From: Thermoplasmatales archaeon
Lineage (GTDB): Archaea; Thermoplasmatota; E2; UBA202; DSCA01
Assembly: GCA_011049295.1 (NCBI GenBank)
Contig: DSCA01000198.1
Location: 1 to 12,132 of the forward strand
Reading direction: 5' to 3'
Length of the DNA stretch: 12,132 nt
Shown: positions 5,183 through 12,132 of the stretch, one piece after another
Numbering within the stretch: position 1 is the first letter of the stretch
Layout: each line of letters opens with the position of its first letter
Notes under the pieces: generated by a model
The model's input: only the letters and a program-made list of their open reading frames with translations
What the model was told of the DNA's origin: nothing
Database searches by the model: none
Made by a program: the position numbers and the translations under genes

Positions 5183-5671
5183 CTATTTGCATCCTAACTC
5201 CTCCAGTGCATTCTCTAGGCTGGGGCCCACCGCCAGGCGGTCGCCGCCCAGGTTGATCATCGCTGAATCTCTAAGTCCCCTCAGTGCCTCCATTACCATC
5301 TCCATGGGGTAGGCCTCCTGCTGGTCTTCCCGCAGCGCTGCCGTTTCCCCATGCGTCTGTACGGCGGCATGAACGTCCGGCCGGCGGTACAGAAACCAGT
5401 GGAGAGGAGTGGACAGCGAGGGCTGCCGGGGCCCAATAACCATCACTGTCTGCCGCACCGGGTCGTAGTCGGCCACCTCCACCAGGTCCTCGGGCTCCAG
5501 ACGGCAGAGGTTCACGCCCTGTCCGGTAATCAGCATTCGGTTTCCATATCGAACGGAAATGGTCCCCGGACACCGGATGCCGTCTCCCAGATGGCGGCCG
5601 GCAGCTACCACCTCCGCCACCACCGGGTTGCACACCGGTTCCCGGCTCAGAAAGAAGGCTTCAAAGGTCAT
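5183..5671 (-). CDS. Short class II aldolase/adducin-family protein, altered active site
   Basis: A 162-residue relative of fuculose-1-phosphate aldolase and MtnB dehydratase, which normally run to about 180-230 residues. The fold is recognisable from GTISVRYGN and LITGQGV (residues 36-52), then PSLSTPLHWFLYRRPDV (84-100) and QTHGET (105-110). Aligned by eye with E. coli FucA, catalytic Glu73 becomes Ser87, zinc ligand His92 becomes Gln105, His94 is kept as His107, and His155 falls at Leu141 in MINLGGD. The segment between the latter two is also short. It may be a non-catalytic subunit, a metal-independent enzyme or a new activity. The start is set by the ATGA overlap with the cupin stop; an ATG at 5689 would add six residues. 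Cupin and mtnA neighbours suggest work on methylthio- or deoxy-ribulose-1-phosphate. Confidence 0.72.
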   Translation of the reverse strand: MTFEAFFLSREPVCNPVVAEVVAAGRHLGDGIRCPGTISVRYGNRMLITGQGVNLCRLEPEDLVEVADYDPVRQTVMVIGPRQPSLSTPLHWFLYRRPDVHAAVQTHGETAALREDQQEAYPMEMVMEALRGLRDSAMINLGGDRLAVGPSLENALEELGCK

Positions 5672-6009
5672 TGGACGGGGATAACACACAGGAACACGAA
5701 GTCCTCCTGGCCCGTGTTCCTAAACTGATGGACCTCTCCGGCGGGCACAAAGGCAAAGTCGGTGGGACGGAGCGGAATCTCCCGGCCATTCTCGTCAACC
5801 AGGGCGCCCCTGCCGTCCAGCACGAACACCTCGTGCTCCCAGTCGTGGTCGTGCAGCGGGGTGTGGCCACCGGGGCCGATGGTGAAACGGCGCATCACGA
5901 AATGAGGAGCAGCCACATTATCTCCCATGAGCACCTGGATACGCACATTCTCCGCATCCTCCATAACCACGTCCTTGGCCGGTACGTCTCTCTGGTTTTG
6001 GACAATCAT
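5668..6009 (-). CDS. Small cupin-domain protein
   Basis: A 113-residue single-domain cupin, the first gene of the cupin, aldolase-like, mtnA operon. Cupin motif 1 is GGHTPLHDHDWEHEVFVLDG (residues 47-66), with His53, His55 and Glu58 or Glu60 as metal ligands. Motif 2 is FVPAGEVHQFRN (87-98), with His94. The metal site appears complete, so it is likely an enzyme rather than a mere sugar-binding fold, but the reaction cannot be read from sequence. In methionine-salvage routes cupins act as acireductone dioxygenase (MtnD) or as a methylthioxylulose-phosphate lyase; this protein is shorter than MtnD (about 180 residues), so identity with either is a guess. A TATA box 22-30 bases upstream points to a leaderless mRNA starting at this ATG. 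The stop TGA overlaps the next ATG. Confidence 0.82.
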   Translation of the reverse strand: MIVQNQRDVPAKDVVMEDAENVRIQVLMGDNVAAPHFVMRRFTIGPGGHTPLHDHDWEHEVFVLDGRGALVDENGREIPLRPTDFAFVPAGEVHQFRNTGQEDFVFLCVIPVQ

Positions 6010-6030
6010 GCAATCTAAATGGCCAATGGA

Positions 6031-6041
6031 TTTAAATAATC
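6031..6041 (-). promoter_or_regulatory. TATA box of the cupin-mtnA operon
   Basis: The minus strand reads GATTATTTAAA. Its distance to the ATG at 6009 is 22-32 bases, which predicts a leaderless transcript. It lies in the 49-base gap after the ileS stop, so the operon has its own promoter. Confidence 0.6.
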
Positions 6042-6058
6042 ATCCCAGGGGAGAAGCG

Positions 6059-9000
6059 CTAGGCGGGCTGCCGGCTGATGCCGATGGCCACGGTCTGGCC
6101 GTCGATGCCCCATTCCTTGACAAAGCCGCCGCTGGCCTCGTCGAAACTCAGATGGCAAGAGCGCGTTTCCCGGCGGATGTAGTCCTCCCACCCCGCCACC
6201 CGCTCGGGGTCGATGTTAATGGACGTAACAATCTGCTCTTCCATGTCCAGATTCATTTCTTTGCGCATCTCCTGCACTCGCCGCACCAGCTCCCGGGCAA
6301 AGCCCTCGGCTATAAGCTCGGGGGTCTGCCGAATGTCCAGTACCACGTAGGCGTCGCCGCTCTCGCCGATGACGTATCCCTCCCTTTCCCGCTGCTCCAG
6401 ATGATAGTCGCCGTCCTCGACGACCATCTCCCGGCCGTCCACGGTGACCGTCAGGCCCTTCGCCTCGTCGGGGGAAGCGGCGGCGATGCGGGCGGCCACC
6501 TCTCCCGCCTTTCCCTTGAATTTGGGGCCCAGAGAGGAGAAGTTGGGCTTCACCACCGAGGTCAGGTAGGGGTCCAGGCTGTCGGCAAACAGGACCTCCT
6601 TCACGTTTATTTCGTTCCGCAGCAGCTCGGCCAGGGAAGACAGGTCGACATCGGCAACCACGACGGCCCGGGGCAGGGGATAGCGCAGCTTGACTCCCTT
6701 CTGGGCACGCAGCGCCCGGGCGGTCTCCGCGATTCCCCGCACCTGCTCCATGGCCGTCTCCAGATGGGGATCAACCAGGACGGCATCGCTGCATGGGTAG
6801 TCGGCCAGGTGCACGCTCTCTCCGGCCCCCAGGCTGCGGTACATTTTTTCTGAGATGAAGGGCACGAAGGGAGCAATAAGCCTGCACAGGGTAACCAGCA
6901 CCTCGTAGATGGTGGCGTAGCCGGCCAGTTTATCCGCTGTTTCCTCCTCCGCCCAGAAGCGCTTGCGGGAGTTGCGAATGTACCAGTTGCTGACGTCCCT
7001 GACCACAAAGTCCTCCACGTCCCGGGCCGCCTTGTGCAGGTCAAAGGCCTCTATCTGCTCCGTGACCCGGGCGATGAGAGAGTGCAGGCGGGAGAGAACC
7101 CACCGGTCCAGCAGGGGGCGCTGCTCAACGGGAACCCGCCGTCGCCCGTAGTCAAAGCCGTCCAGTGAGGCATAGGTATCGTAGAAGGAATAGACGTTCC
7201 ATATCGTCAGCAGAAACTTTCCCAGGGCCTCCCGGACCACCTCCTCGTAGAAACGCTTGGGGAACCAGGGAGCGGAGGCGGAGATGAGGTACCATCGCAT
7301 GGCATCCGCCCCCTCCCGGCCAAAGATTTCATGGGGACTGACGTAGTTCTGGGTCTTCTTGGACATCTTCTGGCCCTCCTTGTCCAGGATGTGGCCCAGG
7401 GATAGCACCTGGCGGTAGGGCGGGGCGTCAAAGGTGAGAGTGGATACGGCCAGCAGGGAGTAAAACCACCCCCGGGTCTGGTCGATGGCCTCGCAGATGA
7501 AATCCGCCGGGAAATTTTCTTTGAATTTATCCTGGTTTTCAAAGGGGTAATGCCACTGGGCAAAGAAGGCGGAGCCAGAGTCATACCAGGCGTCGATGAC
7601 CTCTTCCTCCCGCCGCATGGCTCCCTGACATTCCGGGCAGCGAACCTCCAGGTGATCCACAAAGGGACGATGGAGGTCGTAGTCGACGGGGAAGTCGACG
7701 ACCAGGGTTCGCAGCTCCTCCACGCTTCCCACGCACACCTGGTGGCCGCACTCCCGGCAGGTCCAGATGGGCAGAGGGGTGCCCCAGTAGCGCTTCCGGG
7801 ACAGAGACCAGTCCCGGGCCTCCGAGATGAAATCGCCGAATCGACCGTGCTTCAGGTGCTCCGGGTGCCAGTGGATATCCTCGTTGTTGGCCATGAGGTT
7901 GTCCCGCAGCTTGGACATGGTGACAAACCAGGACTCTATGGCATAGTAAAGCAGGGGAGAGCCGCATCGCCAGCAGAAGGGATACTGGTGGCGGTACGTC
8001 TGCACGGACATCAGCAGGCCGCGCTGCTTGAGGTCGTCGATAATAAGGGGGTCTGCGTCCTTGACGAACATCCCGGCCCATTTTTCCACCTGCCGGGGAA
8101 AGGTGCCATCCTGCTCCACCAGCTGCACCACCGGCAGGTCATAGTCCTTGCCCGCCTGGTAGTCCTCCTCGCCGAAGGCCGGGGCAACATGCACGATTCC
8201 CGTTCCCTCCTCCATAGTGACGAAGCGGGCACCAATCACCCGCCAGCAGTCCCTGTCGGGCCGGGCGTAGGTGTACAAAGGCTCGTATTCCAGGCCGGTG
8301 AGCTCCTCTCCCTTCCAGCCGTCCACAATGGAGTAGTCCTCACCCTTCAGCAGCACGTCCGCCCGCTGCTCGGACAGAATGAGCCGCTCCCCCTCGTATT
8401 CGATTTTGAGATACCATTCCTCGGGGTTAACGGCCAGCGCCACATTGGAGATGAGGGTCCAGGGAGTGGTGGTCCAGGCCAGCAGATATTCGTCCTTGCC
8501 CCGCACCTTGAACTTGACGAAAATGGAGGGGTCCTCCACCTCCTCATAGCCCTGAGCCACTTCATGCGACGACAGGGTGGTACCGCAGCGGGGGCAGTAG
8601 GGAGTAACCCGATGACCCCGGGTCAGCAGGCCCTTGTCCCAGGCCTGCTTCAGAGACCACCACACGGATTCGATGTAGTCGTTTTTGAGGGTTATGTAGG
8701 GATTCTCCATGTCAATCCAGAAGCCCACCCGGGCGGTCATCTCCTTCCAGGCCTCCTCGTAGCGAAATACACTCTCCTTGCACTGCTGGTTGAACCTGGC
8801 TATGCCGTAGTTTTCCACATCCTGCTTGGTTTCCAGGCCCAGGGATTTTTCCACCTCTATCTCCACCGGCAGCCCATGGGTGTCCCAGCCCGCCTTACGC
8901 TCCACGTAGCACCCCTGCATGGTCTTGTAGCGGAGAACAACGTCCTTGATGGCCCGGGTCAGCACGTGACCGGGATGGGGAAGGCCATTGGCCGTGGGCG

Positions 9001-9148
9001 GGCCCTCCAGAAAGATAAAACGGGGGCCGTCCTTACGGTTGGACAGGGATTTTTCGAAAATATGGTTGTGATGCCAGAAATCCATGACTTCCTTCTCCAC
9101 AGTGGGAGGGTCGTACCGTCCTTCTGAGACGTCTGCATCCGTGCCCAT
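6059..9148 (-). CDS. ileS: Isoleucyl-tRNA synthetase
   Basis: A 1029-residue class I synthetase that charges tRNA-Ile in the cytoplasm. The HIGH-type signature is PHPGH (residues 57-61) within GPPTANGLPHPGH, and the KMSKS signature is KMSKK (594-598). The CP1 editing domain has the WTTTPWTL motif (225-232) and HVAPAFGEEDY (320-330), which serve to remove mischarged valine. Cysteine pairs for zinc are visible at CPRCG (185-189), CWRCG (392-396), CRECG (464-468) and CPEC (504-507). The anticodon-binding domain with WYIRNSRKRFW follows, and the long C-terminal extension is of the archaeal/eukaryotic-like type. The ATG at 9148 follows a TATA-like ACATTTTAA by 22-30 bases, so a leaderless start fits. 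It lies 78 bases downstream of the M28 peptidase gene and may also receive read-through. The reading frame is intact. Confidence 0.97.
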   Translation of the reverse strand: MGTDADVSEGRYDPPTVEKEVMDFWHHNHIFEKSLSNRKDGPRFIFLEGPPTANGLPHPGHVLTRAIKDVVLRYKTMQGCYVERKAGWDTHGLPVEIEVEKSLGLETKQDVENYGIARFNQQCKESVFRYEEAWKEMTARVGFWIDMENPYITLKNDYIESVWWSLKQAWDKGLLTRGHRVTPYCPRCGTTLSSHEVAQGYEEVEDPSIFVKFKVRGKDEYLLAWTTTPWTLISNVALAVNPEEWYLKIEYEGERLILSEQRADVLLKGEDYSIVDGWKGEELTGLEYEPLYTYARPDRDCWRVIGARFVTMEEGTGIVHVAPAFGEEDYQAGKDYDLPVVQLVEQDGTFPRQVEKWAGMFVKDADPLIIDDLKQRGLLMSVQTYRHQYPFCWRCGSPLLYYAIESWFVTMSKLRDNLMANNEDIHWHPEHLKHGRFGDFISEARDWSLSRKRYWGTPLPIWTCRECGHQVCVGSVEELRTLVVDFPVDYDLHRPFVDHLEVRCPECQGAMRREEEVIDAWYDSGSAFFAQWHYPFENQDKFKENFPADFICEAIDQTRGWFYSLLAVSTLTFDAPPYRQVLSLGHILDKEGQKMSKKTQNYVSPHEIFGREGADAMRWYLISASAPWFPKRFYEEVVREALGKFLLTIWNVYSFYDTYASLDGFDYGRRRVPVEQRPLLDRWVLSRLHSLIARVTEQIEAFDLHKAARDVEDFVVRDVSNWYIRNSRKRFWAEEETADKLAGYATIYEVLVTLCRLIAPFVPFISEKMYRSLGAGESVHLADYPCSDAVLVDPHLETAMEQVRGIAETARALRAQKGVKLRYPLPRAVVVADVDLSSLAELLRNEINVKEVLFADSLDPYLTSVVKPNFSSLGPKFKGKAGEVAARIAAASPDEAKGLTVTVDGREMVVEDGDYHLEQREREGYVIGESGDAYVVLDIRQTPELIAEGFARELVRRVQEMRKEMNLDMEEQIVTSINIDPERVAGWEDYIRRETRSCHLSFDEASGGFVKEWGIDGQTVAIGISRQPA

Positions 9149-9169
9149 CGCAGGGATAAAGGACCGGAC

Positions 9170-9179
9170 GTTAAAATGT
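9170..9179 (-). promoter_or_regulatory. TATA-like box of ileS
   Basis: The minus strand reads ACATTTTAAC at 22-31 bases before the ileS ATG, the same spacing as the leaderless promoters elsewhere in the window. It is a weaker match to box A. Confidence 0.4.
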
Positions 9180-9226
9180 TTTTGATGTGACGGGCCCTGC
9201 TCTCCTCCACCCAGGTCGACCGGGGA

Positions 9227-10450
9227 CTAGAAGATGAACGTCCAGATGCGGGAGGTCACGCTGGCCCTGTTGCCGGCCCGGTCGTAGGCCTGCGCCTCCA
9301 GCGTGCGGCGGAACAGCGACGGCTGGTCCCAGACGAACTGGTAGGGATCCTGGTCGTCGGTGGCCTGCAGAACACCGTCAACGTAGAATTCCACCCGGTC
9401 CATGCCGGTGTCGTTGTCGCCGGCGTACACGGTAACCGTCAGCCCGCCCACCACCACGGTGGTACCGAAGGGCAGGGGAATCAGTTCCTGTCCCCGGAAG
9501 TAGAGGCGACCGGGGGCGGGGGTGTCCATCCGGAGGTACGGCGGGGTCCAGTCGCCAGTGGCCAGCTCCGCCAGTTCAGCCAGGGTGCCCACCATCAGCC
9601 GGGTGACCCGGGTGCAGTAGTCGAGGTCCATGTTCTCGATGACGTCCTCCGGGGAGTGATAGTAATCGTTAAACTCGTATTCAAAGAAAAAGGTGGCATT
9701 GAAGCCGTAGCGGATGAACGAATAGTGGTCGCTGTATGGATGGGCGCTGTCCCGCACCACCTGCAGATCGATGCTCTCTCGGTATTCCTGGCTGAAGGCT
9801 ATGGAGACGTTGGTGAGCCACATGGACTCCGGTGTCTCCTGAATCTCTATCTGGGTACGTCCTTCCTCGGTCTCTGTATACCCAATCATGTCGGCGTTGA
9901 GCACGCCCACGATGTTGACCCCTGTCTCATTGGCTACCCGGGCGTATTCATGGGAGCCCAGCAGACCCTGCTCCTCTCCGGAAAAGGTGACAAACTTGAT
10001 GGTATGCTGGAACTGGAATTGGCTGAGCACCTGGGCGGCAGCCATCACCGCCGCCGTTCCCGAGCCGTCGTCGTCTGCACCGGGAGAGCCCTGCACCGTG
10101 TCGTAGTGTGCACAGATGACAAACACCCGATTGCTGGAACGGTTGACCCCGGGCAGGATAGCCTCTATGTTCACGTCCTCGTAGTCCCGATACTCCCAGG
10201 GGTCCTCGCGCACCGTCAACCCCAACGACTGGAAGTGGGCGGTGATATACCGGGCCGCCTCCTCTGTACCCGAGGTGCCAGTCACCCGGGGTCCGATGTC
10301 CTGCAGGGCCTGGATGTAGCCCTCCATCATGGACACCGTAACCTGGTCGATGATGTCGGTGTGCTGTGTAAAGGCCACGCTCTGTATCCCTGCACCAGCA
10401 GGGACAATAATACATATAGCAAGGACGACCACCAGTATCTGAGACCTCAT
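9227..10450 (-). CDS. Secreted M28-family zinc aminopeptidase with Ig-like tail
   Basis: A 407-residue exported peptidase. The N-terminus MRSQILVVVLAICIIVPAGAG is a signal peptide. The M28 catalytic domain spans roughly residues 40-300 and keeps all metal ligands: His115 and Asp117 (AHYDT), bridging Asp127 (GADDDGSG), catalytic Glu159 and ligand Glu160 (GEEQGLLGS), Asp187 (NADMIGY) and His265 (YHSPEDV). It should release N-terminal amino acids from peptides outside the membrane. Residues about 305-407 form an Ig-like beta domain (VTVYAGDNDTGMDRVEFYVDG, then AQAYDRAGN), probably for cell-surface or substrate binding. I chose the ATG at 10450 because a TATA box at 10471-10480 lies about 25 bases upstream and the signal peptide begins there; the frame stays open to 10522, but that start would lie upstream of the promoter. 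It is transcribed divergently from the DUF1614-RDD gene. Confidence 0.92.
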   Translation of the reverse strand: MRSQILVVVLAICIIVPAGAGIQSVAFTQHTDIIDQVTVSMMEGYIQALQDIGPRVTGTSGTEEAARYITAHFQSLGLTVREDPWEYRDYEDVNIEAILPGVNRSSNRVFVICAHYDTVQGSPGADDDGSGTAAVMAAAQVLSQFQFQHTIKFVTFSGEEQGLLGSHEYARVANETGVNIVGVLNADMIGYTETEEGRTQIEIQETPESMWLTNVSIAFSQEYRESIDLQVVRDSAHPYSDHYSFIRYGFNATFFFEYEFNDYYHSPEDVIENMDLDYCTRVTRLMVGTLAELAELATGDWTPPYLRMDTPAPGRLYFRGQELIPLPFGTTVVVGGLTVTVYAGDNDTGMDRVEFYVDGVLQATDDQDPYQFVWDQPSLFRRTLEAQAYDRAGNRASVTSRIWTFIF

Positions 10451-10470
10451 AAGGTACAAAAGCGAGAGAC

Positions 10471-10481
10471 GTATAAATATT
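10471..10481 (-). promoter_or_regulatory. TATA box of the M28 peptidase gene
   Basis: The minus strand reads AATATTTATAC, a strong box A, 21-31 bases before the ATG at 10450. It fixes that start as leaderless and argues against upstream starts. Confidence 0.65.
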
Positions 10482-10633
10482 TTAATAAGCATCATGTGCC
10501 ACCGTAGCACCACGAACACCATTTATCCACGGTGCAGGCCTCTTTTCATTCACAAACCGCGCTTAAGCCACCACATATCGACGGTCCATTTTGCCATCAA
10601 ACCAGTCAGGAGCATGCCACATTTTTCCAAACC

Positions 10634-10642
10634 TTTTTGTAT
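10634..10642 (+). promoter_or_regulatory. Weak TATA-like box of the DUF1614-RDD gene
   Basis: TTTTTGTAT lies 21-29 bases before the GTG at 10663, the same spacing as the other leaderless promoters here. The match to box A is poor, so this rests on spacing. Confidence 0.3.
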
Positions 10643-10662
10643 CAATCAGGCCATCATGGCCT

Positions 10663-11967
10663 GTGTGGCCTGACCTGCTCCCGGGACTTTTTCTGCTGTT
10701 GCTGCCACTGGTACTCCTGGCCGGACTGGTTGCGGCCTACGCGAGAAACCGGGGCATGTTTGTAGCCGTGGGGCTGTCCCGACGGGAGATGGGGTTGCTG
10801 GCCATTGGACCTTTTGCAGCCATGCTGTTCGACGTTCCGGTATTCATCTCCCGAGACTATTTTTTGGCCATGAACATCGGCGGGGCGGTGGTGCCCGTGG
10901 TGCTGTCCCTCCACCTGCTCTGGAAGCAGCAGCCCTCTCTGCCCAAAACGGTGGTTGGCGTGGGAATGGTGGCCCTGGCCACGTTCATGGTCACCCGGGT
11001 CACGGATTTGGGAGTGGTGGCCTCCTTTCCCTTTTACCTCCTGCCCTCCGTGCTGGCCGCCCTGCTGGCCCTGCTGCTTTGCTCTCATCGCTCCCTTGCC
11101 GCCCCCGCTTATGGATATGCGGTGGCCACCCTGGGAGTACTGGTGGGCGGCGACCTTTTCCACCTGCCGGAGATTTTCAGCCAGCCGTTCATGGGCTCCC
11201 TGGGCGGAGCCGGACTCTACGACATGGTGTACATCGCCGGCCTGCTCACCATCTGCCTGCTGCTGCCCGTGATGAGCCGGGACATAAAACGCCTGCCTTT
11301 TCCCGCGTCCCCCGTCTCCCTGGCTGACCGGGCGGCACACGCCGGAGACTACACTCTGGCCCGCCACCACCTGGTGCAGGCCGTGCAGGAGGCGGCAAAG
11401 CACACCGCCCTTCTGCTCCACCATCCGGTAAATGACCTGGTGCACAGCCTCCTCGGCCCGGTGGCCAGCCATGACTTTTACCTGCTCCGGAGCAAGCCGG
11501 TTACCAGCGCCCAGGACATGGCCAGAGCCCGGGTAACCGCCCGTCTGCTGCTGGACGCCCTGGCCAAAAAGGAGCGGGAATGTTATGCCTCCTCCCTGCA
11601 GCGGACGGGAGCCTTTCTGATAGACTTCGTGGTGCTGGCTCCACTGGCCCTCCTGCTGTCCCTGGCCGCTGAGACGCACATCAGCAGCCTGTTTTTCGTT
11701 TTCCTGTTCTCCCTGCAGTTCCTGTATTTCGTCATTCTGGAATACTGGACGGGAACCACCCTGGGGAAAGCCCTCCTGGACCTATCGGTGCGCGAGGCGG
11801 ACCGAACAGATTTGCGGTTCATCGCCTCCTTTACCCGAAACACCATCCGCTTTTTCGACATGCTGCTGGGCGGCTACCTGGTAAGTCTGCTGCTGATAGC
11901 GCTGTCTCCGCGCAAACAGCGGCTGGGGGATATGGCGGCGGGGAGCGTAGTCGTAAAGAATATTTAA
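10663..11967 (+). CDS. DUF1614 membrane protein fused to an RDD domain
   Basis: A 434-residue integral membrane protein of unknown function with two recognisable parts. Residues about 1-210 match DUF1614, an archaeal multi-pass family: MLFDVPVF, RDYFLAMNIGGAVVPVVLSLHL, GGDLFHLPEIF and GLYDMVYIAGLL, with around six membrane helices. A soluble helical linker follows (about 215-310). Residues 313-434 form an RDD domain (RTGAFLIDFVVL, EYWTGTTLGKALLDL, RNTIRFFD, SPRKQRLGDMAAG) with about three more helices; RDD proteins have been linked to ion or small-molecule transport. The start is uncertain. GTG at 10663 puts a hydrophobic helix right at the N-terminus and a TATA-like box 21-29 bases upstream; TTG at 10591 and ATG at 10753 are alternatives. 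The stop overlaps the TATA box of carS, and the gene may be cotranscribed with it. Confidence 0.8.
   Translation: MWPDLLPGLFLLLLPLVLLAGLVAAYARNRGMFVAVGLSRREMGLLAIGPFAAMLFDVPVFISRDYFLAMNIGGAVVPVVLSLHLLWKQQPSLPKTVVGVGMVALATFMVTRVTDLGVVASFPFYLLPSVLAALLALLLCSHRSLAAPAYGYAVATLGVLVGGDLFHLPEIFSQPFMGSLGGAGLYDMVYIAGLLTICLLLPVMSRDIKRLPFPASPVSLADRAAHAGDYTLARHHLVQAVQEAAKHTALLLHHPVNDLVHSLLGPVASHDFYLLRSKPVTSAQDMARARVTARLLLDALAKKERECYASSLQRTGAFLIDFVVLAPLALLLSLAAETHISSLFFVFLFSLQFLYFVILEYWTGTTLGKALLDLSVREADRTDLRFIASFTRNTIRFFDMLLGGYLVSLLLIALSPRKQRLGDMAAGSVVVKNI
11959..11967 (+). promoter_or_regulatory. TATA box of carS
   Basis: AATATTTAA lies 21-29 bases before the ATG at 11988 and contains the stop codon of the preceding gene, predicting a leaderless carS transcript. 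Confidence 0.5.
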
Positions 11968-11987
11968 TGGCTGGGTGATACAACCCC

Positions 11988-12132
11988 ATGGACTGCATGC
12001 TGCCCCTGGAAGCCGTGTGGCTGGTGCTCCCTGCCTACCTGGCCAACGCCTCGGCGGTGGTGCTGGGAGGAGGCACCCCCATAGACTTCGGCAAGACCTG
12101 GCGGGACAAGCGACTGCTGGGAGACGGCAAGA
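11988..12132 (+). CDS. carS: CDP-archaeol synthase, 5' part only
   Basis: Forty-eight codons are visible before the window ends. The start matches the DUF46/CarS family, which transfers CMP from CTP to unsaturated archaetidic acid in archaeal polar-lipid synthesis at the membrane. The visible hallmarks are VLPAYLANASAV in the first membrane helix, then GGGTPIDFG and RLLGDGK, which belong to the conserved cytoplasmic substrate loop. The ATG at 11988 fits the TATA box 21-29 bases upstream; a second ATG three codons later is possible. The full protein is usually about 170-180 residues, so most of it lies beyond the right edge. It starts 20 bases after the DUF1614-RDD stop. Confidence 0.88.
   Translation, partial: MDCMLPLEAVWLVLPAYLANASAVVLGGGTPIDFGKTWRDKRLLGDGK

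Noticed and set aside
4347..5312. + strand open frame of 321 codons opposite mtnA and the aldolase-like gene
   Set aside because: It is antisense to two recognisable genes, shows no family motif and has no promoter or ribosome-binding site.
5661..5870. Second minus-strand frame within the cupin gene
   Set aside because: It overlaps the cupin in another frame and encodes a Thr/Arg/Ser-rich shadow with no motif, while the cupin frame has both metal-binding motifs.
7550..9127. Long + strand open frame of 525 codons opposite ileS
   Set aside because: It is antisense to a certain ileS gene with all synthetase motifs; GC-rich codon use keeps the opposite strand open. The translation shows no domain I recognise.
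10451..10522. Upstream start for the M28 peptidase
   Set aside because: The extra 24 residues would lie across and upstream of the strong TATA box at 10471-10481 and would displace the signal peptide from the N-terminus.

Overview
The window looks like a piece of a GC-rich euryarchaeal chromosome carrying the tRNA-proximal part of an integrated element. Archaeal signs are TATA boxes about 22-30 bases before start codons that would then be read leaderless, a tRNA-Glu with a bulge-helix-bulge intron, the start of a CDP-archaeol synthase gene, a DUF1614 membrane protein, and tRNA genes without encoded CCA. The gene content (mtnA with a class II aldolase-family gene, M28 peptidase with an Ig-like tail, DUF1614) would suit a methanogen or relative, but I cannot fix the taxon from sequence alone.

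Region 1 (1-4004) is accessory and relatively AT-rich, most of all in its first 750 bases. From the left it holds the 5' end of a leftward secreted-protein gene (1-130), a stretch of nearly 1 kb with no convincing gene but several repeat families (131-1113), two small leftward genes with their own promoter (1114-1702), and a leftward cluster reading RHH/coiled-coil/winged-helix protein, tyrosine recombinase, HTH protein (3946 to 1790). The recombinase cluster starts just beside the 3' end of tRNA-Glu, the classic arrangement of an element integrated at a tRNA gene. The distal attachment site is not visible, so the element probably extends beyond the left edge.

Region 2 (4005-4250) is a leftward tRNA-Gln(UUG) and tRNA-Glu(UUC) pair from one promoter. 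The tRNA-Glu has a 52-base intron at position 37/38.

Region 3 (4272-6045) is a tightly overlapped leftward operon: small cupin, shortened class II aldolase-family protein, MtnA sugar-phosphate isomerase. It resembles a compact salvage module for methylthio- or 5-deoxy-ribose phosphates, but the aldolase-family member seems to have lost the catalytic Glu and two of three zinc His ligands.

Region 4 (6059-10480) has leftward isoleucyl-tRNA synthetase and, upstream of it, a secreted M28 zinc peptidase, each with its own TATA-like box. Divergent from these, on the + strand, are a DUF1614-RDD membrane fusion protein and the start of carS (archaeal lipid synthesis), cut by the right edge.
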